52,761 bases of DNA, from contig JAUHWP010000008.1 of assembly GCA_030424645.1 (NCBI GenBank), forward strand, positions 1 to 52,761, given 5' to 3'. Below are positions 1 to 9,510 of this stretch, one piece after another. The position numbers and the translations under genes were made by a program. Below the pieces are notes generated by a model that did not search any database, was not told the DNA's origin, and was given only the letters and a program-made list of their open reading frames with translations. Position 1 is the stretch's first letter. Every line of letters starts with the position of its first letter. The DNA is from Alphaproteobacteria bacterium (GTDB taxonomy: Bacteria > Pseudomonadota > Alphaproteobacteria > Rhodobacterales > Rhodobacteraceae).

Positions 1-1
1 A

Positions 2-220
2 GAGACCGATCATCTGGTCTTGGACGATCTTCTGGATCGATTCACACGGCAGGCCAACCGGGTGGTGACCCTGACCCAGATGGATGAAGCCCAAGCGCGC
101 GAAGAAGCCAAACCGGTGCACGACATGACAACCGTGTTGGACGGGTTCCTGGCGCGCCATCTGACGGATGAAGAAGATCTGGTTGTTCCGATCCTGTTGC
201 ATCACAAGATGCGCGGTTAG
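2..220 (+). CDS. Hemerythrin/HHE-like domain protein, C-terminal fragment
   Basis: The reading frame is open from the window edge to a TAG at 218-220, so the 5' part of the gene is missing. The visible 72 residues are mostly helical and charged. They end in a stretch with HLTDEEDLVVP followed by HH, which resembles the last metal-ligand helices of hemerythrin-like (HHE) domains, where a His and an acidic residue a few positions apart bind a di-iron centre. Such proteins sense or store oxygen or nitric oxide. With only the C-terminus visible, the family call is tentative. The gene converges on hisG, with a hairpin between them. Confidence 0.5.
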   Translation, partial: ETDHLVLDDLLDRFTRQANRVVTLTQMDEAQAREEAKPVHDMTTVLDGFLARHLTDEEDLVVPILLHHKMRG

Positions 221-224
221 AACG

Positions 225-252
225 GGTGTCTGCGCCGCAAGGCGCGGACACC
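225..252. terminator. Hairpin between convergent genes
   Basis: A 12-base arm (225-236) pairs with 241-252 around a GCAA tetraloop, with one G-T wobble. It lies between the stop of the hemerythrin-like gene and the stop of hisG. Neither side has a strong T-run, so termination efficiency is uncertain, but position and symmetry suit a bidirectional terminator. Confidence 0.45.
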
Positions 253-289
253 ATCGCCGAATGGGCAATGCCGCCTGACCGCAATCGCC

Positions 290-988
290 TTACCGGTCGA
301 TATGCAGCTTCCTGCAAAGCTCGTCCAAGATTGCGCGGTCTTCAACCGTCCAATCCACCTTGCGCGATTTGAACAGGGTGGCCTGACTTTTGTGGACCGG
401 CCCGCCAGCCAGAATCTTCAGGTGATTGGCGCGCAGCGTTTCCCCGGTCGAGGTGATGTCGGCCACCGCCTCGGCGGTTTCGTTCTTCACCGTGCCCTCG
501 GTGGCGCCCTGACTGTCGACCAGTTGATAATCGGCGACACCGTGGTCGCGCAGGTGATCGCGGATCAAACGGTGATACTTGGTTGCGATCCGCAGGCGAA
601 ACCCGTGCTTGGCCCGAAACGCCGCCGCCACCGCATCCAGATCGTCCAGCGTATTCACATCGACCCAGCACTTCGGCACCGCGATGATCAGGTCGGCATG
701 TCCGAACCCCATCGGCGCAAGCTCGATCACTTTTTCGTCCCACGCGCCCAGCTTTTCGCGCACCAGGTCGGACCCGGTGACACCCATGTGAATGCGCCCG
801 GCAGCCAGTTCGCGCGGAATCTCACCGGCGGACAGAAGCACCAGCTCCACATTGTCGATCCCGTTGACCGCGGCAGCATATTCGCGATCAGACCCGGTGC
901 GCGACAATTCAATGCCCGACGCCCCAAACCAGTCAAAGGTCTTTTCCATCAACCGACCCTTGGACGGCACGCCAAGTTTCAAGGTCAT
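290..988 (-). CDS. hisG: ATP phosphoribosyltransferase, short form (HisG)
   Basis: This enzyme catalyses the first step of histidine biosynthesis, ATP + PRPP to phosphoribosyl-ATP, in the cytoplasm. The protein has 232 residues, the length of the short HisG(S) form that lacks the C-terminal regulatory domain and needs HisZ. The PRPP-binding loop is clear at about residues 161-182 (GATEGTVKN, then AVADITSTG). Its ATG overlaps the hisZ stop by four bases (ATGA), so the two partners are translationally coupled. It is the last gene of a hisS-hisZ-hisG operon. Confidence 0.95.
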   Translation of the reverse strand: MTLKLGVPSKGRLMEKTFDWFGASGIELSRTGSDREYAAAVNGIDNVELVLLSAGEIPRELAAGRIHMGVTGSDLVREKLGAWDEKVIELAPMGFGHADLIIAVPKCWVDVNTLDDLDAVAAAFRAKHGFRLRIATKYHRLIRDHLRDHGVADYQLVDSQGATEGTVKNETAEAVADITSTGETLRANHLKILAGGPVHKSQATLFKSRKVDWTVEDRAILDELCRKLHIDR

Positions 989-2088
989 TGTCCCGCCTCG
1001 CCTGTCAATTCCAGCGTCAGTTCGGGGCGGATCACGCCACCCACGGCCGGGATCTCGCGCCGCGCACCGTTCTGGTTGCCCAACACGCGCGTCAATGCAT
1101 CATACCGCCCACCGGTCGCAACCGGTGGCAGATCGGACCGGGCTTCCGCATAGAACCCGAAAACGAACCCATCGTAGTACTCCATCGAGGTCCGGCCATA
1201 GCTGCCTTCGAAGTCCAGCGTCGCAATATCGACACCCCGCCGGGCCAGGGCCTCGGCGCGCATCTCAAGCCGGTCCACGGCACCGGCAATCGCGGGCATA
1301 TCCACCGCGATATCACGCAGATGTTCCAGCACATTGGCGGTGGTTTCGCGCAGACCCAGCAGATCGTCCAGCAGCTCGACCTCTTGCGCCGAAATGGGCG
1401 CGGCGGCGGCATCTTCGCGCAGCGCGTCGATCCGCTCGGCAATCTCGGCGCGCGAGCGCAAACCGATCTGGGGGATCTTGCGGCCCATCGGTTCCTCTTT
1501 CGCCAAAAGCGCCTCGCGCCCTTCAGGCAGGGGCGCGCGCCCGGCGAAGCGGTCCAGAAGCGCGCGGAACCGGCGTGGCCGCCAGATATGGCGCAAAAGG
1601 GCCGCCTTGCGACGCTCGGTCGTGCCAAGCCCGCGCACAGCCGCCAGCAGCAATCCCATATCACCGGTCGCGGCGCGCAGGTTCAAAGGCTCAAGCACCT
1701 CTTTCAACAGGGCGAACACCTCGGCATCCGCTTCGATGGGTGCGGCGCGGTCAAAGACCTCATACCCCACCTGAAAATACTCCGACGCGCGGTGCTTGGT
1801 TTCGTCCTGCGCGCGAAACACCTCGCCCATATAGGCATAGCGCGCGGGTTCGGCCCCTTGGGCCATGTGCATCTGCACCACAGGCACGGTGAAATCCGGG
1901 CGCAGCATCGCCTCGCCGAAATCCGGGTCGTGGGTGACGAACGCCCGCGCCCGGATATCTTCGCCATACAGGTCAAGAAGGGTTTCGGCCGGTTGCAGGA
2001 TATCAGCCTCGACGACGCTGGCGCCGCGATCTTCGAAGAACTGCAGAAACCGCGCGGCTTCAATACGAACGCGTGCCTTGTCAGCCAT
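985..2088 (-). CDS. hisZ: ATP phosphoribosyltransferase regulatory subunit HisZ
   Basis: HisZ is a catalytically inactive paralogue of histidyl-tRNA synthetase. In known systems it forms a hetero-octamer with short HisG and carries histidine feedback inhibition. The protein keeps class II synthetase-like sequence (LRPDFTVPV near the N-terminus, GGRYDAL near the C-terminus) but has only about 367 residues and lacks the anticodon-binding tail. The frame stays open further upstream, but the MADKAR start at 2088 (or an ATG one codon earlier, 2091) gives normal length and overlaps the hisS stop by a few bases. It lies between its parent-type gene hisS and its partner hisG. Confidence 0.93.
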   Translation of the reverse strand: MADKARVRIEAARFLQFFEDRGASVVEADILQPAETLLDLYGEDIRARAFVTHDPDFGEAMLRPDFTVPVVQMHMAQGAEPARYAYMGEVFRAQDETKHRASEYFQVGYEVFDRAAPIEADAEVFALLKEVLEPLNLRAATGDMGLLLAAVRGLGTTERRKAALLRHIWRPRRFRALLDRFAGRAPLPEGREALLAKEEPMGRKIPQIGLRSRAEIAERIDALREDAAAAPISAQEVELLDDLLGLRETTANVLEHLRDIAVDMPAIAGAVDRLEMRAEALARRGVDIATLDFEGSYGRTSMEYYDGFVFGFYAEARSDLPPVATGGRYDALTRVLGNQNGARREIPAVGGVIRPELTLELTGEAGQ

Positions 2089-3568
2089 CATTGGCCTCGA
2101 TGATCTCGCGCACCCTTGCCACCATGTCGTCCCGGTCGCATTCGAACTGGCTCGGGCGTTCCTTCCATTCCTCAAGCGTGGCGCTTTCGGCGATTTTCGC
2201 GCCCAGCACCAGATCCTTGATTTGCACTTGTCCGGCCTCGAACTCGTCTGACCCGGCAATAATCGCCACGGGCGATCCCCGCTTATCAGCATATTTCAAC
2301 TGGTTGCCGAAATTCTTGGGATTGCCCAGATAGACCTCGGCCCGAATGCCCGCCTGCCGCAACTCGCCCACCATCGCCTGATAATCCGCCAACCGCGCCT
2401 TATCCATGACGGTGACAACAACGGGGCCAGCCGCCTTACCACCGATCCGCCCCTTGGCGTGCAACGCGGCCAGCAGACGATCCACGCCGATCGACACACC
2501 CGTGGCAGGCACAGCTTGCCCGGTGAACCGCTTGACGAGGTCATCATAACGACCGCCACCGGCAACCGATCCGAACTGGCGCGGTCGGCCCTTTTCGTCG
2601 TGGATCTCGAAGGTCAGCTCCGCCTCAAACACCGGGCCGGTATAGTAGCCAAGCCCGCGCACGACCGAGGGGTCGATGACGATGCGGTCGGGACCATAGC
2701 CCTGCGCCCCCAGCAGACTGGCAATCTCTTCCAATTCCGCCACACCTTCGGCACCGATGACACTATCACCTACGGCTGCACGCAGGTTCGCCAACGTCTT
2801 CTCTGCCGTGTCGCCTTTCGAGGTCAGAAAGGCCAGCACAGGTGCAGCCTGTTCATCCGACAACCCGACCCCGTCGATATACGCGCCCGACGCATCCAAC
2901 CGCCCCTTGCCCAGAAGCTCGCGCACGCCGGCCTCGCCCACCTTGTCGAACTTGTCGATGGTGCGCAGAACGGCATCGCGGCTGGGGCCTTCTTCGACGC
3001 CCATGACCTCCAGAACCCCATTCAAAACCTTGCGGTTGTTCACCCGCACCACATAATCACCGCGTGGAATGCCGACGGTTTCCAGCGTGTCGGCCAGCAT
3101 TGCGCAAATCTCGGCATCGGCGGCCATGCTGGCCGTGCCCACAGTATCCGCATCGCATTGATAAAACTGCCGAAACCGCCCCGGCCCCGGCTTCTCATTG
3201 CGCCAGACCGGCCCCATCGCATACCGCCGATACGGTGTCGGCAGATCGTTGCGGTGCTCAGCATAGACGCGGGCCAACGGCGCCGTCAGGTCATAGCGCA
3301 GCGCCATCCAGTCGCCATCGCCCTTTTCATCATATTCCTGCCAGGCAAACACACCTTCGTTCGGGCGATCCACATCGGGCAGGAACTTGCCCAGCGCCTC
3401 GACCGTTTCCACCGCCGAGCTTTCCAGCGCATCGAACCCATAGCGATGATAAACCGCCGCGATCTGGTCGAGCATCTGTTTCCGCTCGTCCACCTCGGCG
3501 CCGAAATAATCGCGAAACCCCTTGGGCGTGATCGCCTTGGGGCGGGGCTGTTTTTTCTGCTTGGCCAT
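2081..3568 (-). CDS. hisS: Histidine--tRNA ligase
   Basis: Class II aminoacyl-tRNA synthetase that charges tRNA-His. Visible signatures are the ATP/histidine-site strand [11 protein letters not shown] (about 90-100), motif 2 with FRQFYQCD (about 132-139), the histidine-specific RGLGYYTG (about 304-311), GGGRYDDL (337-344) and motif 3 [11 protein letters not shown] (357-367), followed by an anticodon-binding domain. At 495 residues it is longer than the roughly 420-residue E. coli-type enzyme, which fits the divergent HisRS known from many alphaproteobacteria. It is the first gene of the operon with hisZ and hisG. The lysine-rich start [11 protein letters not shown] is the only sensible one. 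Confidence 0.96.
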   Translation of the reverse strand: MAKQKKQPRPKAITPKGFRDYFGAEVDERKQMLDQIAAVYHRYGFDALESSAVETVEALGKFLPDVDRPNEGVFAWQEYDEKGDGDWMALRYDLTAPLARVYAEHRNDLPTPYRRYAMGPVWRNEKPGPGRFRQFYQCDADTVGTASMAADAEICAMLADTLETVGIPRGDYVVRVNNRKVLNGVLEVMGVEEGPSRDAVLRTIDKFDKVGEAGVRELLGKGRLDASGAYIDGVGLSDEQAAPVLAFLTSKGDTAEKTLANLRAAVGDSVIGAEGVAELEEIASLLGAQGYGPDRIVIDPSVVRGLGYYTGPVFEAELTFEIHDEKGRPRQFGSVAGGGRYDDLVKRFTGQAVPATGVSIGVDRLLAALHAKGRIGGKAAGPVVVTVMDKARLADYQAMVGELRQAGIRAEVYLGNPKNFGNQLKYADKRGSPVAIIAGSDEFEAGQVQIKDLVLGAKIAESATLEEWKERPSQFECDRDDMVARVREIIEANDG

Positions 3569-3711
3569 GGCTGGTCCCGGTTCCGATATCTGTTGCGGGC
3601 GGTCTAGCGGATGGGGCCGACAGGGGCAAGGAAAGCCTGCGCGGCATCACGATTTGCCAAGCGCCGCAAAAACCGCTGGGTCTTGCCGGAAAGCCGCGCT
3701 ATCACGCCCCC

Positions 3712-3921
3712 ATGACACAAGATCGCCTGACCCAACTGGAAGAAACCGTCGCCCACCTGACCCGCCAGGTCGAAGAACTGAACGAGGTCGTCGCCCGTCA
3801 GGATACCGAACTGTCCAGAATGACCCACCGGGTGCGCATGCTGATGGAACGCGAGGCGGAACGGGAACAGGCCAACTCAGGTGGCGTGATCCTGGGCGAC
3901 GAGCGTCCGCCGCACTACTGA
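3712..3921 (+). CDS. slyX: SlyX family protein
   Basis: A 69-residue protein built of leucine heptads (about residues 5-50), so very probably a short coiled coil, ending in the PPHY tail typical of SlyX. SlyX proteins are small and cytoplasmic and lie near slyD in enterobacteria; their biochemical role is unknown. The gene stands alone here, diverging from hisS across 143 bases and converging on dnaE. No good Shine-Dalgarno sequence precedes the ATG. Confidence 0.85.
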   Translation: MTQDRLTQLEETVAHLTRQVEELNEVVARQDTELSRMTHRVRMLMEREAEREQANSGGVILGDERPPHY

Positions 3922-3928
3922 CACCGGG

Positions 3929-3955
3929 TTTCTTCTGGCCGAAAATATCCTGGGG
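3929..3955. repeat. Copy A of a two-part intergenic repeat
   Basis: The block beginning TTCTTCTGGCCGAAAATATCC and ending TGGGG recurs nearly unchanged at 45042-45067. Both copies are followed within about 50 bases by a GGGGCAA-x-GCCCC hairpin. The sequence resembles a palindromic intergenic repeat I recall from Rhodobacteraceae genomes. Here only one arm of the palindrome is present. Confidence 0.65.
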
Positions 3956-3974
3956 TGAATGCGCGCACGCGCAG

Positions 3975-3989
3975 AGGGGCAAGGCCCCT
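3975..3989. terminator. Hairpin at the dnaE 3' end
   Basis: The six-base arms AGGGGC and GCCCCT flank an AAG loop directly at the dnaE stop codon, with slyX ending on the other side. The T-runs are poor. A near-identical hairpin (45098-45112) lies beside the panC stop. Confidence 0.4.
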
Positions 3990-6900
3990 CACACCTCCTC
4001 CACGTCCACCACACCTGGCAGCGATTTCAACGCGCCCTTGATTTGTGGGTTCAGCGGGAAGGACTGGCCCAATGTCATCTCGACCTCGCCGGGTAGGGTG
4101 GGATCCATCAAACAGACCGAGACTTCGCCGGGCCGTATGTTGCGGGCCTTCTCGGTCGCGTCGTTCAACAGATGCGCAACCTGCGTCAGCGTGTCGGCCT
4201 GATCAAGATACAGCTTCAGCGCCATTCCCCCGGCATCGGCAATCACCGCGTCCAGCGGCGCGACCGACCGACCGCGCGGGTCGAACTGGCCTTCTTCGAA
4301 CCGGCCTTCCAGCTGCATCACCACCTGCATGGTCTGGTCAAAGACCTTGCGGCAGGCTTCGAAATCGTCGGCGAACAGCAGGATGCCCGAGACCTGTTCG
4401 GTCGGGTCGTCGATATTCAGACGGAAAAACTGGTTTCCACGGGCAGACTTGCGCGCCTGAAGCCCGCTGACATTCACCGCCACCTTGCCAACCGCAGCCC
4501 CGGACCGTTCCGCCTTGTCACGTAATTCGCGCAGGGTCATGATCCCCTTGCGTTTCAAAGCAGGCAGGTAGTCATCCAGCGGGTGGCCGGACAGATAGAA
4601 GCCGATGGCCTTGTGTTCCTCGGCCAGTCGTTCGTTGGGCAGCCAGTCGCCGACAGGCGACAGGCGCGGTTCAGGCAGGTCATCCCCTGCCTCACCAAAC
4701 AGGGAAACCTGGTTCGACGCGCGTTGCTCAAAAATCGCCGCCGAATAACTGACCAGCGCATCAAGGCTGTCAAAGACCCGCCGACGGTTCGGGTCAAGCT
4801 CGTCAAAGGCCCCGGCGCGGGCCAGCATTTCCATCGGCCGTTTGCCGACACGTTTCAGATCGACGCGGCGGGCAAAGTCGAACAACGTCGCAAAGGGCTT
4901 GTCGACCCCGTCGACCTTACGCCCATCGACCACAAGCTTCATCGCCTCGATGCCCACATTCTTCAGCGCCCCCAGACCATAAACAACGCGACCCTGATCA
5001 ACGCTGAAGGTTTCCAGCGAGCGGTTGACACAGGGCGGCACGATCTCGATCTCCATGCCCCGGCGCACCTCATGCGCATAAACCGACAGCTTATCGGTCA
5101 GGTGGATATCGCAGTTCATCACGCCGGCCATGAACTCGACCGGGTGGTTCGCTTTCAGCCACGCGGTTTGATAGCTGACCACCGCATAGGCGGCGGCGTG
5201 GGATTTGTTGAAGCCGTAATTGGCGAATTTTTCCAGAAGGTCGAAAACCTCGGACGCCTTCTTCTTCTCGACCCCGTTTTCCGCTGCGCCTTTTTCGAAT
5301 TTCGGGCGTTCGGCGTCCATCGCCTCTTTGATCTTCTTGCCCATCGCGCGGCGCAGCAGGTCCGCGCCCCCAAGCGAATAACCCGCCATGACCTGCGCGA
5401 TCTGCATCACCTGTTCCTGATAGACGATGATGCCCTGCGTTTCCTCAAGGATATGGTCGATCAGGGGGTGAACGCTTTCGATCTCGCGCAACCCATTCTT
5501 GACCTCGCAATAGGTCGGGATGTTTTCCATCGGGCCGGGACGATACAGCGCCACCAGCGCCACGATGTCTTCGATGCAGTTGGGCTTCATACGCCGAAGC
5601 GCGTCCATCATGCCGCTGCTTTCCACCTGGAACACGGCGACAGTCTTGGCGGCGGCATAGAGCTTATAGGTCGCTTCATCGTCCAGCGGGATGGTGTTGA
5701 TCTCGTTCTCGGCCCCTTCGGGCGGGTCGTAAAGCGTTTCGCCATTTGGCCCGATATGGATATCGCGTCCCTGCCCCCGGATCAGGTCCACCGCGTTCTG
5801 GATCACGGTCAGCGTTTTCAAACCCAGAAAGTCGAACTTCACCAGCCCGGCTTGCTCGACCCATTTCATGTTGAACTGGGTCGCGGGCATGTCCGACTTG
5901 GGGTCTTGGTAGAGCGGCACCAGCGCATCCAGCGGCCGGTCGCCGATCACGACGCCCGCTGCATGGGTCGAGGCATTGCGCAACAACCCTTCGACCTGTT
6001 GGCCATAGGTCAGAAGGCGTTCGACCACCTCTTCCGCGCGGGCTTCTTCCCGCAGGCGGGGTTCGTCTGCCAGCGCCTTCTCGATCGAGACCGGTTTGAC
6101 ACCCTCGACGGGGATCAGCTTTGACAGCCGGTCCACCTGCCCATACGGCATCTGCAACACGCGGCCCACGTCGCGCACCGCCGCCTTGGACAGAAGCGCG
6201 CCGAAGGTGATGATCTGCCCCACCTTGTCGCGGCCATATTTCTCTTGCACATAGCGGATCACCTCTTCCCGGCGGTCCATGCAGAAGTCGATGTCGAAGT
6301 CGGGCATCGACACCCGTTCGGGGTTCAGGAACCGTTCGAACAGCAGCGAATAGCGCAGGGGATCAAGGTCGGTGATGGTCAGCGCATAAGCCACGAGCGA
6401 CCCCGCGCCCGACCCCCGCCCCGGCCCGACCGGGATATCATGTTCCTTGGCCCATTTGATGAAATCGGCAACGATCAGGAAATAGCCCGGAAAGCCCATG
6501 CCTTCGATGATGTCGAGTTCAAAATCCAGCCGTTTCTGGTAGTCCTCGACACTAACCGCATGGGGGATCACCGCAAGACGGGCCTGCAAGCCCTCATTGG
6601 CCTGACGGCGCAGCTCCTCGACCTCGTCATCGGCAAATTTCGGCAGGATCGGATCGCGGCGATAGGCCATGAAGGCGCAGCGGCGGGCAATTTCCACCGT
6701 GTTATCAATCGCCTCGGGCAGATCGGCAAACAGCGTGATCATTTCCTCGGGGCTTTTGAAGTAATGCTGCGGCGTCAGGCGGCGACGGCCCTCCTGCTGG
6801 TCCACATAGGCGCCCTCCTTGATGCAGATCAGCGCGTCATGTGCCTCGTACAGTTTCTGTTGCGGGAAATAGGCGTCGTTGGTCGCGACCAGCGGAACGC

Positions 6901-7510
6901 CCATTGCATACGCCATTTCGACGAAGCCTTGTTCGGTGGCGCGTTCGGCCTGCGTGGTCTGCCCGCCCTCGCCCGGATGGCGTTGCAACTCGACATACAG
7001 CCGATCACCATAGCAAGCGTGCAGCCGTTGCATCAGCGCCTCGGCCTTCGGCCTCTGCCCGGCTTGCAGGAATTGCCCGACGGGGCCTTCCGCCCCGCCC
7101 GTCAGACAGATCAACCCTTCGGAATACCGCTCCAGTTCATCAAGCTGCACCTGCGGCAGCTCGCCCCCTTTGTCGATATAAAGACAGGAATTGAGCTTCA
7201 TCAGGTTTTCATATCCACGCTCGTTCTGCGCCAACAAGACAAGCGGGGCGGCGGGGCGTGGTTTCTCGCCAGGGGCGGGCGTGTCAAATGCCACGTCGAC
7301 CTGACAGCCCATGATCGGTTGCACCCCTTCGCCCGCTGCCGTCACGGAAAACTCCAGCGCCGCGAACATGTTGTTGGTGTCGGTCACGGCGACCGCAGGC
7401 ATTCCGGCCGCGGCGCACAGACCCGGCAGTTTCTTGACCGGAATGGCCCCTTCCAGCAGCGAATATTCGGTATGCACGCGCAGGTGAATGAATCGGGGAT
7501 GCTTGGTCAT
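3989..7510 (-). CDS. dnaE: DNA polymerase III alpha subunit
   Basis: The replicative polymerase catalytic subunit, 1173 residues, which is full DnaE1 length. An N-terminal PHP domain opens with FIHLRVHTEYSLLEG (7-21). The C-family palm follows, with PGRGSGAGSL at about 363-372 and the catalytic PDFDIDF at 403-409; a further catalytic region has KFDFLGLKTL near 560. Helix-hairpin-helix, OB-fold and C-terminal tau-binding regions follow. The ATG at 7510 is well placed. A small VOC-family gene lies 47 bases upstream on the same strand and may be co-transcribed. Confidence 0.97.
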   Translation of the reverse strand: MTKHPRFIHLRVHTEYSLLEGAIPVKKLPGLCAAAGMPAVAVTDTNNMFAALEFSVTAAGEGVQPIMGCQVDVAFDTPAPGEKPRPAAPLVLLAQNERGYENLMKLNSCLYIDKGGELPQVQLDELERYSEGLICLTGGAEGPVGQFLQAGQRPKAEALMQRLHACYGDRLYVELQRHPGEGGQTTQAERATEQGFVEMAYAMGVPLVATNDAYFPQQKLYEAHDALICIKEGAYVDQQEGRRRLTPQHYFKSPEEMITLFADLPEAIDNTVEIARRCAFMAYRRDPILPKFADDEVEELRRQANEGLQARLAVIPHAVSVEDYQKRLDFELDIIEGMGFPGYFLIVADFIKWAKEHDIPVGPGRGSGAGSLVAYALTITDLDPLRYSLLFERFLNPERVSMPDFDIDFCMDRREEVIRYVQEKYGRDKVGQIITFGALLSKAAVRDVGRVLQMPYGQVDRLSKLIPVEGVKPVSIEKALADEPRLREEARAEEVVERLLTYGQQVEGLLRNASTHAAGVVIGDRPLDALVPLYQDPKSDMPATQFNMKWVEQAGLVKFDFLGLKTLTVIQNAVDLIRGQGRDIHIGPNGETLYDPPEGAENEINTIPLDDEATYKLYAAAKTVAVFQVESSGMMDALRRMKPNCIEDIVALVALYRPGPMENIPTYCEVKNGLREIESVHPLIDHILEETQGIIVYQEQVMQIAQVMAGYSLGGADLLRRAMGKKIKEAMDAERPKFEKGAAENGVEKKKASEVFDLLEKFANYGFNKSHAAAYAVVSYQTAWLKANHPVEFMAGVMNCDIHLTDKLSVYAHEVRRGMEIEIVPPCVNRSLETFSVDQGRVVYGLGALKNVGIEAMKLVVDGRKVDGVDKPFATLFDFARRVDLKRVGKRPMEMLARAGAFDELDPNRRRVFDSLDALVSYSAAIFEQRASNQVSLFGEAGDDLPEPRLSPVGDWLPNERLAEEHKAIGFYLSGHPLDDYLPALKRKGIMTLRELRDKAERSGAAVGKVAVNVSGLQARKSARGNQFFRLNIDDPTEQVSGILLFADDFEACRKVFDQTMQVVMQLEGRFEEGQFDPRGRSVAPLDAVIADAGGMALKLYLDQADTLTQVAHLLNDATEKARNIRPGEVSVCLMDPTLPGEVEMTLGQSFPLNPQIKGALKSLPGVVDVEEV

Positions 7511-7557
7511 GGCGTCAAACTAGACGACCACCCGGCACGGGGGAAGCACAGAAACGG

Positions 7558-7920
7558 TCAAGGTGCAGGCTGAAGGAACTCGATCCGGTTCCCGAACGGG
7601 TCTTCCGTGTAGAAACGCCTGTAACCGCTGAGCTTTTCATCCCATCGCACCGGATAAGCGGCGCCTGTTAGCACCTTTGCCAACGCGTTCAGATCACCGC
7701 ACAGAAATGCCGGGTGCGCCTTCTTCGCCGGGGAAAACGGAGCTTCGACGCCAAGGTGAACGCGCACATCACCGCGGCGGAACCACACCCCGCCACGATT
7801 GGCCAGCGCCTTGGGTTTTGGGTCGGGCTCCAGCCCCAGAAGATCGGCATAGAAGCGAACGGCCTGATCCTCCTGCCCTTCGGGCATGGCAAGCTGGACG
7901 TGGTGTAGTTGTCTGATCAT
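7558..7920 (-). CDS. VOC superfamily (glyoxalase/dioxygenase-like) protein
   Basis: A 120-residue protein of the vicinal-oxygen-chelate fold. It opens with HHVQLAMP (residues 6-13), has the typical AVRFYADLLGL helix, and closes with the DPFGNRIEFLQ strand that carries the family's metal-ligand Glu. These two-module proteins include glyoxalases, fosfomycin or bleomycin resistance proteins and dioxygenases. The substrate cannot be told from sequence. The frame is open upstream, but the ATG at 7920 is chosen because AAGGTG lies just before it and the family start motif follows immediately. Confidence 0.8.
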   Translation of the reverse strand: MIRQLHHVQLAMPEGQEDQAVRFYADLLGLEPDPKPKALANRGGVWFRRGDVRVHLGVEAPFSPAKKAHPAFLCGDLNALAKVLTGAAYPVRWDEKLSGYRRFYTEDPFGNRIEFLQPAP

Positions 7921-7941
7921 CGCGGAGCACCTTAATGTATG

Positions 7942-7958
7942 CAATTGTATACCAATTG
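7942..7958. promoter_or_regulatory. Candidate operator CAATTG-TATAC-CAATTG
   Basis: Two copies of the self-complementary hexamer CAATTG are separated by TATAC. The site lies 22 bases upstream of the VOC gene start and about 180 bases upstream of xdhA, in the only intergenic space serving both. On the minus strand its core reads TATACA and could be the -10 of the VOC promoter, so a bound protein could block it. It resembles GntR-type operators built around TATAC. No regulator gene is adjacent. Confidence 0.35.
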
Positions 7959-8139
7959 TTGGGCAATAGCAACAACACCAGACGAAAGCCATCCAACCGG
8001 TGCAAAGAAGGAAATTCTTGCCAGAACAGCGAATCTCGGCTTTGCTTAACCGGCACAATAAAACCCCGCCAGTTTTCTACGCCGCATCGAAGGCTGGCAA
8101 AATGGGGCCACAACAGGGTAACGCGGCAGGACGCATCTC

Positions 8140-9510
8140 ATGGATATCGCCTTTCTTCTGAACGGAGAGAGTGTGACGCTACGTGACGTGGACCCGACAC
8201 GGACCACGCTGGATTGGTTGCGCGACACGCAGGGACTGACCGGCACCAAGGAAGGCTGCAACGAAGGCGATTGCGGGGCCTGCACGATCATGGTCGCGGA
8301 CGATCACGGCACCAGGGCCGTCAATGCCTGCATCCTGTTCCTGGGCCAGTTGAACGGCAAATCCCTGACCACGGTCGAAGGGCTGGCGCAGGGCGACCGG
8401 CTTCACCCGGTGCAGGAGGCAATGGTCGAAAGGCACGGATCGCAATGCGGCTTCTGCACGCCCGGTATCACCATGTCGCTGGCCGCAGCGCATTTCAACG
8501 GCGACAGAAGCCATGACGATGTGCTGGCGGGCAACCTGTGTCGGTGCACCGGCTATGCCCCCATCATTCGCGCCGCAGAGGACGCCGCCGGTGCCGCCGT
8601 GCCTGACGGGTTTGACCCCCGGGCCGGTGCGCTGTCCGACGACGCCGGCCATGACGACCCCGTACGACCCCGGACATCCGACGCGCTTGCGCAGGCTTTG
8701 ATGACCTCGCCACACGCGACACTTGTTGCGGGGGCGACCGATGTCGGGCTTTGGGCCACGAAGGCGCTGCGCGACCTGAACCCGGTGATCTTTCTGAACG
8801 GCGTCGAAGACCTGCAAGACATTCACATTGGGGATGATACCATCCGCATCGGTGCGGGCGTCACGCTTGAAAAGCTGCGCGGCGCCATCGCCCCGCACCA
8901 TCCCCATTTCGCCGAAATGTTGCGCCGCTTTGCCTCGGTCCAGGTGCGCAATGTCGCGACGGTTGGCGGCAATATCGCGAACGGCTCGCCCATTGGCGAC
9001 ACGCCGCCTGCGCTGATCGCACTGGATGCCAGATTGCACCTGCGCCGTGGATCGGAACGCCGCGCGATCCCGCTGGAGAGCTTTTTCATCGACTACGGCA
9101 AGCAAGATCGTCGCCCCGGCGAATTTGTCGAAGCGGTCTCGTTCAACCGCCAGCCCGACCGTTTGCGGGTCTACAAACTGTCGAAACGGTTCGATCAGGA
9201 CATTTCGGCCGTGTTGGGGGCGTTCAACATTCAGGTCGAGGCGGGTGTTGTCACCGATGCCCGCATCGCGTTCGGCGGCATGGCGGGCATTCCGAAACGG
9301 GCCACCCATGTCGAAGCTGTCATAGCTGGCAAGCCGTGGTCTGAAGCAACCGTAAGCGCCGCGCTGCCGGCCTTTGCCAAGGATTTCACGCCGATGTCCG
9401 ACATGCGCGCCTCGGCCAGTTATCGGTTGAAAGCGGCGCAGAACCTGTTGCTGCGCTATTGGCACGAAGATCAGGGGCTGACGACATCCGTGCTTGAGGT
9501 GCAGCCATGA
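8140..9510 (+). CDS. xdhA: Xanthine dehydrogenase, small subunit (FeS/FAD)
   Basis: The electron-transfer subunit of the cytoplasmic molybdoenzyme that oxidises hypoxanthine and xanthine to urate. Two [2Fe-2S] clusters are predicted, from Cys40, 45, 48 and 64 (CNEGDCGAC, VNAC) and from Cys103, 106, 134 and 136 (QCGFC, NLCRC). An FAD-binding domain follows, with the signature NVATVGGNIANGSP at about 271-284. At 456 residues it is complete. The stop overlaps the xdhB start by four bases. It is the first gene of a long purine operon. Confidence 0.95.
   Translation: MDIAFLLNGESVTLRDVDPTRTTLDWLRDTQGLTGTKEGCNEGDCGACTIMVADDHGTRAVNACILFLGQLNGKSLTTVEGLAQGDRLHPVQEAMVERHGSQCGFCTPGITMSLAAAHFNGDRSHDDVLAGNLCRCTGYAPIIRAAEDAAGAAVPDGFDPRAGALSDDAGHDDPVRPRTSDALAQALMTSPHATLVAGATDVGLWATKALRDLNPVIFLNGVEDLQDIHIGDDTIRIGAGVTLEKLRGAIAPHHPHFAEMLRRFASVQVRNVATVGGNIANGSPIGDTPPALIALDARLHLRRGSERRAIPLESFFIDYGKQDRRPGEFVEAVSFNRQPDRLRVYKLSKRFDQDISAVLGAFNIQVEAGVVTDARIAFGGMAGIPKRATHVEAVIAGKPWSEATVSAALPAFAKDFTPMSDMRASASYRLKAAQNLLLRYWHEDQGLTTSVLEVQP

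Noticed and set aside
2089-2292. N-terminal extension of hisZ into hisS
   Set aside because: The extension would overlap hisS by about 200 bases in another frame and has no HisZ similarity; the MADKAR start gives family length.
4583-6124. 513-codon open frame on the plus strand across dnaE
   Set aside because: Antisense to dnaE with intact polymerase motifs; no domain in the shadow product.
7921-8058. Longer start for the VOC protein
   Set aside because: The upstream residues are Cys/Trp-rich with no family similarity, and the ATG at 7920 directly precedes the conserved first strand.
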